From Edaphochlamys debaryana (taxonomy: Eukaryota > Chlorophyta > Chlorophyceae > Chlamydomonadales): a DNA stretch of 64,000 bases. Numbering within the stretch: the stretch's first letter is position 1; every line of letters begins with the position of its first letter. Shown piece by piece: positions 10,901-21,200 of this stretch. A program made the translations under genes and the position numbers. The stretch spans positions 1 through 64,000 of the forward strand of contig JAEHOE010000091.1 of assembly GCA_016858145.1 (NCBI GenBank). Reading direction: 5' to 3'. The notes beneath the pieces were generated by a model. That model saw nothing but the letters and a program-made list of their open reading frames with translations, was not told the DNA's origin and did not search any database.

Positions 10901-13411
10901 AGCCCTTCCGGGAGGGCTCACAGCCTTTCCGGGGGGGCTCACAGCCCTTCTGAGGAGGCTCACAGCCCTTCCGGGGGGCCTCACAGCCCTTCTGTGGGGC
11001 CTCACAGCCCTTTTGGGGGGGCTCAGCGCCCTTCTGGGGGGGCCCAGAGCCCTTCTGAGGGGGCTCACAGCCCTTCCAGGGGGGCTCAGAGCCCTTCCGA
11101 GGAGGCTCAGAGCCCTTCCGGGGGGGCTCAGAGCCCTTGCGAGGAGGCTTAGAGCCCTTCCGAGGAGGCTCAGAGCCCTTCCGGGGGGGCTCAGAGCCCT
11201 TGTGAGGGGGCTCAGAGCCCTTCCGGGGGGGCTCACAGCCCTTCCGGGGGGGCTCAGAGCCCTTCCGGGGGGGCTCAGAGCCCTTCCGGGGGGGCTCACA
11301 GCCCTTCCGGGGGGGCTCACAGCCCTTGCGGGGGGGCTCAGAGCCCTTCCGGGGGGGCTCAGAGCCCTTCCGGGGGGGCTCACAGCCCTTCTGAGGAGGC
11401 TCACAGCCCTTCCGGGGGGCCTCACAGCCCTTCTGTGGGGCCTCACAGCCCTTTTGGGGGGGCCCAGAGCCCTTCTGAGGGGGCTCACAGCCCTTCCGGG
11501 GGGCTCAGAGCCCTTCCGAGGAGGCTCAGAGCCCTTCCGGGGGGGCTCAGAGCCCTTGCGAGGAGGCTTAGAGCCCTTCCGAGGAGGCTCAGAGCCCTTC
11601 CGGGGGGGCTCAGAGCCCTTCCGAGGAGGCTCAGAGCCCTTCCGAGGAGGCTCACAGCCCTTCCGGGGGGCCTCACAGCCCTTCTGGGGGGCCTCACAGC
11701 CCTTCTGGGGGGGCTCAGCGCCCTTCTGAGGGGGCTCACAGCCCTTCCGGGGGGGCTCACAGCCTATCCGGGGGGGCTCACAGCCCTTCTGGGGGGGCTC
11801 ACAGCCCTTCCAGGGGGGCTCAGAGCCCTTCCGGGGGGGCTCAGAGCCCTTCCGGGGGGGCTCACAGCCCTTGCGGGGGGGCTCAGAGCCCTTCCGGGAG
11901 GGCTCAGAGCCCTTCCGGGGGGGCTCACAGCCCTTCTGAGGAGGCTCACAGCCCTTCCGGGGGGCCTCACAGCCCTTCTGTGGGGCCTCACAGCCCTTTT
12001 GGGGGGGCCCAGAGCCCTTCTGAGGGGGCTCACAGCCCTTCCGGGGGGCTCAGAGCCCTTCCGAGGAGGCTCAGAGCCCTTCCGGGGGGGCTCAGAGCCC
12101 TTGCGAGGAGGCTTAGAGCCCTTCCGAGGAGGCTCAGAGCCCTTCCGGGGGGGCTCAGAGCCCTTGTGAGGGGGCTCAGAGCCCTTCCGGGGGGGCTCAC
12201 AGCCTTCCGGGGGGGCTCACAGCCCTTTCGGGGGGGCTCACAGCCCTTCCAGGGGGGGTCACAGCCTTTCCGGGGGGGCTCACAGCCCTTCCGGGGGGCT
12301 TAGAGCCCTTGCGAGGGGGCTCACAGCCCTTTCGGGGGGGCTCACAGCCCTTCTGAGGAGGCTCACAGCCCTTCCGGGGGGCCTCACAGCCCTTCTGTGG
12401 GGCCTCACAGCCCTTTTGGGGGGGCCCAGAGCCCTTCTGAGGGGGCTCACAGCCCTTCCGGGGGGCTCAGAGCCCTTCCGAGGAGGCTCAGAGCCCTTCC
12501 GGGGGGGCTCAGAGCCCTTGCGAGGAGGCTTAGAGCCCTTCCGAGGAGGCTCAGAGCCCTTCCGGGGGGGCTCAGAGCCCTTCCGAGGAGGCTCAGAGCC
12601 CTTGCGAGGAGGCTCACAGCCCTTCCGGGGGGCCTCACAGCCCTTCTGGGGGGCCTCACAGCCCTTCTGGGGGGGCTCAGCGCCCTTCTGAGGGGGCTCA
12701 CAGCCCTTCCGGGGGGGCTCACAGCCTATCCGGGGGGGCTCACAGCCCTTCTGGGGGGGCTCACAGCCCTTCCAGGGGGGCTCAGAGCCCTTCCGGGGGG
12801 GCTCATAGCCCTTCCGGGGGGGCTCACAGCCCTTGCGGGGGGGCTCAGAGCCCTTCCGGGAGGGCTCAGAGCCCTTCCGGGGGGGCTCACAGCCCTTCTG
12901 AGGAGGCTCACAGCCCTTCCGGGGGGCCTCACAGCCCTTCTGTGGGGCCTCACAGCCCTTTTGGGGGGGCCCAGAGCCCTTCTGAGGGGGCTCACAGCCC
13001 TTCCGGGGGGCTCAGAGCCCTTCCGAGGAGGCTCAGAGCCCTTCCGGGGGGGCTCAGAGCCCTTGCGAGGAGGCTTAGAGCCCTTCCGAGGAGGCTCAGA
13101 GCCCTTCCGGGGGGGCTCAGAGCCCTTGTGAGGGGGCTCAGAGCCCTTCCGGGGGGGCTCACAGCCTTCCGGGGGGGCTCACAGCCCTTTCGGGGGGGCT
13201 CACAGCCCTTCCAGGGGGGGTCACAGCCTTTCCGGGGGGGCTCACAGCCCTTCCGGGGGGCTTAGAGCCCTTGCGAGGGGGCTCAGAGCCCTTCCGGGGG
13301 GGCTCACAGCCCTTTGGGGGGGGCTCAGTGCCCTTCCGGGGTGGCTTACAGCCCTTCCGGGGGGGCTCACAGCCCTTCCGGGGGGCTCACAGCCCTTGCG
13401 GGGGGGCTCAG
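7965..13411. repeat. 21-bp minisatellite, about 260 units, with higher-order structure
   Basis: The core unit is GGGGGGGCTCACAGCCCTTCC (21 bp), with variants CTCAGAG for CTCACAG and CCGAGGA for CCGGGGG. The left edge is diverged and the interior is nearly exact. Because 21 is divisible by 3, several frames on both strands stay open for hundreds of codons, with heptapeptides such as [14 protein letters not shown] and SPPGRAV. That alone is not evidence of translation. A marker variant containing TTTTGGGGGGGCCCAGAGC recurs at spacings of 944, 545, 417 and 545 bp. This defines a higher-order unit of about 944-962 bp from about 10490 onward. Confidence 0.95.
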
Positions 13412-13693
13412 CAGGTGGGGGGTAGGAATGATGTAAGAGTACCCCATGCCTCCTTTGGATCGCGCTTGGCCGAAGGAGCCTAAATTCGCTTTCAGAATGG
13501 AAATTGAGGCTTTTATTGCAAAGATCTGGGCCCCCAAAGCTCAGGGTGGGTGGGTGGGTCGGGGGGTCTGGGAACTTTCGTCAAGTGGGCGCAGGAAACT
13601 TTCGTCACGGCGAGCAGACCCCTTCCGTCGGCTCCTGCGCTACGTCAGGGGTCCAAAAGGCGTGTATGGAGAAGGTCTGAACCCTGGGTATGA
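13412..13693. other. Spacer between minisatellite and MITE
   Basis: No gene was seen. A GGGTGGGTGGGTCGGGGGG stretch followed by GAACTTTCG at 13546-13579 recurs beside the second minisatellite block near 14637-14703. Confidence 0.5.
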
Positions 13694-13701
13694 CTGAGCA
13701 C

Positions 13702-14274
13702 CAGTGTTGCTATCTTAGTGCGGAAGTGCGGGGGAGTGAGGCCATCCCGCACTTTCGGTGACGGAAAGAGCCTCATGTGCGGAAGCTCCCGCACTTTTGT
13801 AGCAAAGTTTGGTTGCGAGTGCGGCCCGCGCCGGCACATTTTTGAGCCTTCTGGCGGCTCAGGTGTGGGGGCCCCTCAACCCCTGGGGGGCCCACCGAAC
13901 GGGCACGGCCAGCCGGGCAGCAGTCCCCTTCCCACCCCCACCGTCCAGCCCGCATCACATGCACTTGCAGCATACACTACGGGGTTGCTGCTGGAATTCA
14001 AGACCCCCAGTTGCCCGCCTACATCAGCTCATGCACTAGGGCGAGAGCCAGGCAGACTCATCCGCTTGAAACAGGCCTCCAGAACGCCGCGCCCTCCGCT
14101 ACACTCCACCGCACTCACCCGCACTTCTGGGCGGCAAGCGCTTGCCAAGTGCGGTCGCACGTTTTGGGCCGCCAAGGGCCACGAAGTGCGGCCCGCTTTC
14201 GCACTCTTGGGCTCGGACCCGAGGTCCGAGTGCGGGACCTCCCGCACTTCGGCCCAGGGAAGATAGCAACGCTG
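13702..14274. mobile_element. Non-autonomous hAT-type MITE with 8-bp target duplication
   Basis: The ends are imperfect inverted repeats. The left end is CAGTGTTGCTATCTT. The right end is AAGATAGCAACGCTG, whose complement starts CAGCGTTGCTATCTT. They begin CAG(T/C)G, as hAT elements do. The 573-bp element is flanked by identical CTGAGCAC at 13694-13701 and 14275-14282, the 8-bp target duplication expected for hAT transposition. Subterminal GTGCGG/CCGCAC motifs occur repeatedly in both orientations. No transposase is encoded. Confidence 0.85.
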
Positions 14275-14282
14275 CTGAGCAC

Positions 14283-14722
14283 CACGTACAGCGGTCGGGA
14301 GGTGGGTCCAGGCCGGCCAGGACCCGCCATGTCGGCATGCCACCCATTGCGGAACACGTTGGGTTCCATTCCTACTGCCCCCTGTTGTGTCATACACAGC
14401 CCCTTGATCACAAAAGGAGCCAGAAGCACCAAGAGCTACGGTGGTAGTTGCGGCAGGACCCTCTTTGTGGGTCGATGGACGCGGCCATGTTCAATGGACA
14501 GACCCCGAGGGTGGCATTCGCCCCAGGATGGCTTGCAAGGCGATAGCACACGTGGAGAGAAGTCCGTAGATGCAGGAATAAAAGAGGTTGCCGAACGTTC
14601 CGTGCATGTGCAGTGCTGCCGTACGTCGTACGGCATGGGTGGGTGGGTGGGTGGGTGGGTCGGGGGGGTCAGGAACTTTTGCGGCATGGGGTGCGAAACT
14701 TTTGTCCCTACCCCCCCCCCCT
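14283..14722. other. Spacer between MITE and second minisatellite block
   Basis: No gene was recognised. It ends in a GGGT-repeat and GGAACTTTTG segment (about 14637-14703) similar to that at 13546-13579. Confidence 0.5.
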
Positions 14723-14955
14723 GGGCTCAGAGCCCTTCCAGGGGGGCTCACAGCCTATTCGGGGGGCCTCAAAGCCTTTCTGGGGGGGCTCATAGCTCTT
14801 CTGGGGGGGCTCGTAGCCCTTCTGGGGGGCTCACAGCCCTTCCAGGGAGGCTCACAGCCCTTCCGGGGGGGCTCAGAGGTCAGAGCCCTTCCGGAGGGGC
14901 TCAGAGCCCTTCCAGGGAGGCTCACAGCCCTTCCGGGGGGGTTCACAGGGTTTAG
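14723..14955. repeat. Second block of the 21-bp minisatellite
   Basis: About eleven units of the same CTCACAGCCCTTCC repeat as the large array, more diverged, lying 1.3 kb beyond it. It is preceded by the same GGGT-rich segment that follows the large array, suggesting segmental duplication or insertion into one array. Confidence 0.9.
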
Positions 14956-15888
14956 AGGTCCGGGTCCAGGTCTGAAGAGGGGCAGTCTGGCTGGCGATCA
15001 GGGGCCGGCAGGCGCCCGCCCGCTGCAGCTCGAGGCGAGCGAGTGGCACCTGCTGAGCACCGGGCGGGGCGTACGTGCATGCGCATCCTGCGTGCCGCCG
15101 CACCGCATGGTCGTCCCTGGATCCATGCATCTGCACGGTGGCCCTATCCGTCCGCCCTCATCGGCCCTCGAGTACTCACGCTGGGCTGTGCGGAAGGCGA
15201 GACCGTGCAGCGGCAGGGGCGGGGGCGAGGAGGGAGAGAATGGCGCACGAGGCATGCAGGGGACCATGGAGGAGGCAATGCTGTGGTCACGAACTACGTG
15301 GGGGAGGCCGCCGAGCGGACGAGGCGTCACCGTGAAGGGAGGAGCACTGGCGAGGCCCAGGTGCTGCGGTAGGCAAGGTACGGGCAGTCGGGCGCCCAGC
15401 TCCAGGACTCCAGGCCTCTGAGGCAACGGTTGCAACCCGAGCTGACGAGCGCGCTGCGGAGACCCCTTCGTGTGAGAGGGCCCAGGGGCCACCTATGCCT
15501 GGCGCATGGCACGACCGCTCGGGCCGTGCACGAGGATGAACGTGTACAGAGCTGCGCGGGACGTACGGGCAGTCACGGTGCCAAGGTGCTCCTGCCCCCA
15601 TTCAGTAGCCCAGCCAACTTCCCTCGTGTTGTCATACGCCACTGGCTCAGCCCACATGCGTTCCACCCAGCAGTCATCGCGTCATCACGGGAGTCGCCCC
15701 ATCTGGGCACTCATCACCGCCTGCCCGCACAGCCCCGCCCACAGTGGTGCACACAGCCCAGCCTTGCGCACACGTCCGTGTCACTGCAACCCGACAGTTC
15801 ATCCACCCTGTCCATCCCGCCCCACACGTACGCGCCAGGCCCCAACCCGCCCCAATGCCTTCCCCCCCATGCCCCACGCCCCCCAGCC
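14956..15888. other. 3' flank of the minus-strand unknown gene
   Basis: No family-like coding segment was found. Part of it is probably the 3' UTR of the gene ending at 15889. Long open frames across it look like composition artefacts of GC-rich DNA. Confidence 0.4.
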
Positions 15889-18024
15889 TCAGCCCATGCG
15901 CCCCCCCGCCGCCACGCTGACCGGCCGCCCGTCGCTCAGCCGCCCCTCCACCCAGGAGTGCACGGGGCCGTAGGTGGAGCCGTAGGCCCCCTCGTTGCCT
16001 GGGGGGGGGGGGGAGGGAGGCAGAGGGGAAGCAGACGGGTCGAGGAGGACTTGAGGGGGAGTCGCGACGTGGCACCGCAGCCCCACAAGCCCCACCGAGC
16101 GAGCCCTCCACTCAGCCAGGCTCACCCCGCGCGCACCCTTGGTCCCGCACGCCCCACCGCCGACGAATGCCCCCCCCCCACCACCCCGGCCCCCATCTCT
16201 CACGTGCACGGCTGGGCACGTAGACCCAGGGCAGGCCTATCCGGTCCACGTACTGGGCGGGGAGGGGGAGAAGGAGGGGGGGGAGGGGAGGGAGGGGGGG
16301 AGGAGTGCGTGAAGGTGACGTGCCAGCAACCGCAGGGGTTGTGCCCTAGGCGCCGTGAGGAGGGCCAATCGGCACCCGTCCTTTTGCTGACAAATGCTTC
16401 TGCTCGTCCCGTACCCGTCCCTTTCCCTTATTGTTGCAGACCCAAGTCCCCCCTCCTCTTCCAACCCCCCCCCCCCCCCCTTCCCCGCACACACACACAC
16501 CTGCAGCTCCTGGTTGGCCACCCCCCCGCCCCCCGCAGCGAACACCCCCGTGAGCAGCCGACGGCCGTGCTCGTCCCTGGAGGGGCAGGGGGAGGGGATA
16601 GCAGAGGGGTTGAGCAGGACGTGGAGGGCTGTGCAGTTCCCCTCTCCCCATAACCGCGTCACCTCCCTTGTACCCTCCCCCGAGTCTGCCCCGCATCACA
16701 GCTCCGACGCGGCGGGATCGCCCCGGCCCTCGGAATCCTCCCCCACCACCCCACCCCCCGCCCTGCCCCCCCGCCCCCCCCTGCCCCCCCGCCCCCCCCC
16801 CTGCCCCCCCGCCGCCCCCCCCCCAGCACCTGTCCGTGAGCTCGGGTGCCAGGTAGACGCGGGAGCCCCCCACCAGCACACCTGCCCAGGAAGGGAAGTA
16901 GGGAGGGGAGAGGGAGAGGGAGGGGGGGGGGGCGATGGTGCAGGGGGGAAGCTTTCCGGGGGTGGCAGGCGGCAGGCGGCAGCGGTGCGTGCCCCTCCAC
17001 CGGGCGGGGGCAGCGCCCACCCACCCACCCGAGCCCCCTCCGTCCCTCGCACCGTCACGCGTGCCGCCGTACAGCACCCCGCCCTGCTCGTCCAACTGCT
17101 GCTCCGGACTGCAGGGAGGGAGGCAGCAGCGCCAGTGCCAGGGGGGGGAGGGCAAGGTGCTGAAACGGCCTCCAGACCTGACCAACCTCATCGCTGTCCC
17201 CACACCACGCCACACATCCTCCCTCAGCCCAAGACATCCTGAACGACCCCCCCCCCAAAACCCACGCGTAGTGGTACTCGGTGTGCTCGTCCGGCGCCCC
17301 CGCGCTCTGCACCGCCAGCAGGTCGGCCCCCTGCTCCGCCTGCAGGAGCCGGCACAGCCAGCCAAGGTCGGGGGCGTCTGGGGGGGGGGTCCAGGGGAGG
17401 GAGACGAAGAGACGGAGGCATGCGTGTGGGTAAGGGCCTTGGAGTCACGTGGGAGGGGTGGTTAGCCGTCGGGGGTGGAGGGGAGGGGTTGCCACAGCTG
17501 GCTGGCAACCACAGACTGAGACAGGGCGCTGGGACCCCAGCAGGCACAGGACGTCGGCCCCACGCCGAGGGATCGGGTATCCAGCCAAGCAAGCCGCACC
17601 TTTGCCGCCGCCTCCCCCTCGCCCCCTCCCGCCCTCTGCGCCTCACCTTCCCGCGCTATGTCCCCGCCGTACACCGCCAGCCAGCGCCGCCCCCCGCAGC
17701 GCTCCCGCACGGCCTCCAGGTGCGGCCGCAGCGCCGCCAGCACCTCGCGCACGTCCGCGTACTGAGCACGCTCGCCGTAGCCCAGGAACACGTAGACCTG
17801 CGCGGGCGGGGAGGAGGAGGGGGGCGACCGGCGGGGGTTTGGGCGGGAGGGTCGGGACGTTTCAACGTCGGGCCTGGCTGGGCCGGTCGGAGCCAAAGAT
17901 GGTCACTCTCAATGGTAACAAGCTCAAAGAGCCGGGACAGAGGACCATGTCGCGGGCTTGCCTCAGGGTAACTCTTGCATATTGAACAGAGTTCCTCGAG
18001 CGAACTCAAGGGTTTGCTTGGCAT
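15889..18024 (-). CDS. Conserved protein of unknown function; possible SLOG/LOG-like nucleotide-binding fold
   Basis: Supported exons: 17797-17647, 17377-17266, 17108-17053, 16881-16830, 16576-16501, 16252-16204 and 15998-15889 (TGA). All are in phase, giving about 200 residues. The 5' exon with the start is unresolved. An ATG at 18024 opens a frame but no convincing donor joins it, so 18024 is only an upper limit. Readable blocks in order are VYVFLGYGERAQYADVREVL, RRWLAVYGGDIAREG, GWLCRLLQAEQGADLLAVQS, GGVLYGGTRDGVLVGGSRVY and LLTGVFAAGGGGVANQELQ, then IGLPWVYVP. The glycine-rich GGGG....E block followed by a strand recalls the LOG/SLOG nucleotide-binding superfamily. That is my inference from spacing only. 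It is divergent from the NLR-like gene, 228 bp apart. Confidence 0.6.
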
Positions 18025-18252
18025 TTCTGCATCAATAAATAGGATTATATGGTTGGCGTTTGGAGTGAGTATGAGGGATAGCTGTGCTTACTCCCGCCAA
18101 GCGCTCCTCGAGCCAATGCCGGTGTCGCATGAGAGCCCGCGCTACGCTATAGCGCCATACATTAATTTGGTACGAAGAGGCAGCTTCGTATAAGACGTAG
18201 AGAGGATAGCAACAAGCACCCAGGACGACATTGCGCACAACGACTCGGAAAC
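18025..18252. promoter_or_regulatory. Divergent promoter between unknown gene and NLR-like gene
   Basis: Only 228 bp separate the two outward-reading genes if the minus-strand start is 18024. The left part is AT-richer than its surroundings and contains AATAAATAGGATTATATGG at 18034-18052. No definite TATA box or element was assigned. Confidence 0.45.
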
Positions 18253-21200
18253 ATGGGGTGTGGGGCGAGCAAGAACGCGTCGGGCCCTCAGCCAGGCCCT
18301 CAGCCAGCTGCACAGACGGCGTCGGTTGTGGCAGCGTCGTCTAAGGCGTCGCCTTCCGCCGAGCTCGCCAAGGCGGATGCAGACGCCACCACTGCGCTGA
18401 GCGTGGAGGAGGCCGTACGGCGTTTCGAGCAGGTATAGATGGCCGGAAACCAACTAATCAGAGGGCTGTCGGGGGGTGGCCAAGGTGGGCATCAGGTACC
18501 TTGAGCACGGGCATGCACAGTCCCACACACCTGTGTGTTGGGGCGTCTCTGCTCGCGAGAGCACAACACTCCGCCGGGAAGCTGTGGGTATCGCCGACCG
18601 CTTCTTCCAACGAGCGGCACACCGCGTGGGGCCTGAGCAGGCACACTTAGGCAGGAGGCCGCCGCCGGCACGCTCCGTCCGACGCCGGCGCCCTCCACAT
18701 GAGCCCACTGCCGCCCCCACCCGCCCCCTGCTCACCCTTATGACCTCAACTCGCAACGTGGCTCGACCCTAGCTATGAAGGCTGGTGCCCGTCCCACAGA
18801 CTCTCCAGCGGGACCCCGCCCCTGACAGCCAAGGCAGCCTGCCATCCCCGGCCCCCGTGACGCCCCCTCACTCGCCCCCAGCCCTGCCGATCTCCACCCT
18901 TCCTCCTCCTCTGCCCCTTTACCCAGCCTTCAACCCTCCTCCCACCCCAACCCTCCTCCCACCCCAACCCTCCTCCCACCCCCCCCACCTCCCCCCCCCA
19001 CCCTCAGCTGGCCGAGGGCATGAGCACCTTCCTGGACGGCGACTCTGGCCCCGTGGCCGCCTGCCTGCAGGGCCTCGAGCGCTGGGGGCAGGACGTGGCC
19101 AATGTGCTGTCGGTGGCCATACCGCCGCCGGGGGGCACGGTGGGGATGGGGGGTGGGGGGTGGGGGGTGGGGGGCGGGGAGTGGAGGGCGCGTGGGGGGC
19201 AGGGGCCTGGAGGGATGGTTGGGGGAGTGCTGGCTGGCCGTCGCCTCCCTGCCCTGGCTGAGCCCCCGCAACACCCCCCCCCCTCCCCTCACCCCCCCTC
19301 CCCAGGTGGTGGGTGCGGTGGTGGCGGTGGTGGCCATGGCGGCACGCACCTTCGCCAACAAGCGCAACTGCAAGCTGTGAGGGGGGGGCTGAGGGGTGAG
19401 GGCTGAGGGGTGAGGGGTGAGGGTGGCCTGCGGGCGGCCAGGGGTGGGCGCGCAGGGCCCCCCGGACGCATCGCAGCGCCAGGTCCCGCCCGGGGGTGAG
19501 GGGCTCCCTCCCACGGGCCTCCCCTCCCCTTCCCCCCTTCCCCCCTTCCCCCCTTCCCCCCTTCCCCCCTTCCCCCTGCCCACACCCCACTGCCCCCCCC
19601 CTCCCTCCCCCCCCCCAGGCTGGCCGCCCAGGCCGTGGAGGTGGGCACCATCCTCATGGAGCACCGGGGGGAGCTGGTGGCGGGGGGCAGGGCGCTGGAG
19701 AGACAGGTGGGGGGGCAGCGAAGGGGGGGGAGGGGGGAAGGGGGGAGGCAGAGGGGGCCAAAGGCCTGGGCGAGTGGAGGGGGCCCCACGGGTGCAGCCT
19801 CCGCCTGAAGCGCCCGCCTTTAGCGCCCCATGTCCCGAGCGTCCCCTGCTGGCCCTCGCCCACTCCGCTGCGGGCCTTCCCCCCTCCCCCGCCCCCCCAG
19901 GTCCAGGACGTGGAGGACGTCATTCGGAGGGCGCTGGACTACACATCGCGGTTCGCGGGTGGGGCTGCGGCGGTGGCGGCGGTGGCGGGTGCAGCATGCA
20001 GGGGCTGCCTGGGGCGTGGGGCAGCAGAAGGAAGGGCCCGGAGTGACCCCGGGGGTTGACCGTCCCCTTAATGCTTTGCTCATATTCCCCCACCTCCCCG
20101 CCGCCGCCGATAACTTTAAGACGCTTAATAAGCCCCCCCCCCTCCCCCCCGCCCTCCCCCTGCCCCCCAGACAAGAACTGGCTGGAGGAGGTGCTGTCGC
20201 TGGCCACCGCCGCCCAGGTGGACAACTGGGGGTAGGGGGGGTAGGAGGGGTTCTGGAGGCTACAGGCGATCAGGGCCGTAGGCCCGCTCGGAACCGCCCT
20301 TCCCCCCTCCCGAGGGGGAGGGGGGAAGGGGCACAGCAGAGGCAGGGGGCGACGACGGCGGAGAGCGGGACATAGCTCTGGTCAACACAAGGCCCCCTCA
20401 ATCCCCCTCCCCCCCCCCCCGCCCCCCCCCCCCAGGAGTGCACGCTGCTGTCCCAGGAGATAACTGAGGCCTGCTCGCGGCTGCAGTTCGCGGCGGGGGC
20501 GGCGGGGTTTGCGCGGGTGCAGGAGCTGGCGAGGAGGCAGAAGGAGGTGGGGGGAGGGGTGGGGGGGATATGGGTTGGTGGGGATGAGGGAAAGGGGAGC
20601 GACCCCGGGGGTCGGCGGCTCGCACCTGTGCCCGCGTGCCACACCGACACCGCCCACACACATGCGTTCCCGTGTGCCCCTCTCTGACCTGTCCCCCCCC
20701 TCCCCCCCTCCCCACAGGTGGACGCTGCGGACCTGAAGCTCAAGGCCGACCTGGAGGTGGGGGGTGGGGGGGGGGGAGGGGGGGGAGTAAGCGGGGATCT
20801 TGGAGCGAGAGAGCACGAGCTCACAGATTGAAGCGAGGGTCTCTGTCGGTGGTGGTGGTGTGGTGGCATGGGGCGGGGGAAAGTGCCCTGCCCCTGTGCC
20901 CCTAGACCTCCCCTGCCCGCCCAACCCCCGGCTCCCGTCTACTCCAGCCACTCCAGCCCGCCGGCCTCCTGCTGCAGCTGATCGCTCCTCGTCCCCACCC
21001 CCCCACCCCCCAATCCCCCCTCCCCCACCCCACCCCCAAAGGCCGCACTGGCCGAGTCGGGGGGCTCCGCCGAGCGGCTGTTCTCCGACTCCGCGGCCTT
21101 CTCGTCCATCGTGACGCAGCTCAAGGGGGGGGAGAAGCTGATCGCCGAGGGCATGCGCGACCAGTTCGCACTGCTGCAGGTGGGGTGTGTGTGGGGGGGG

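Noticed and set aside
7863..13265. Very long open frames on both strands (up to about 412 codons) encoding heptapeptide repeats
   Set aside because: They follow from a 21-bp repeat unit lacking stop codons in several frames. There are no start context, splice sites or flanking domains, and both strands are equally open.
14637..14661. GGGT repeats as a telomere fragment
   Set aside because: The unit lacks TTTA and is a simple GGGT run, not the TTTAGGG repeat of this chromosome.
15430..16653. 407-codon open frame on the plus strand
   Set aside because: It is antisense to clear exons of the minus-strand unknown gene and is Pro/Arg/His-rich as expected for a GC-rich shadow.
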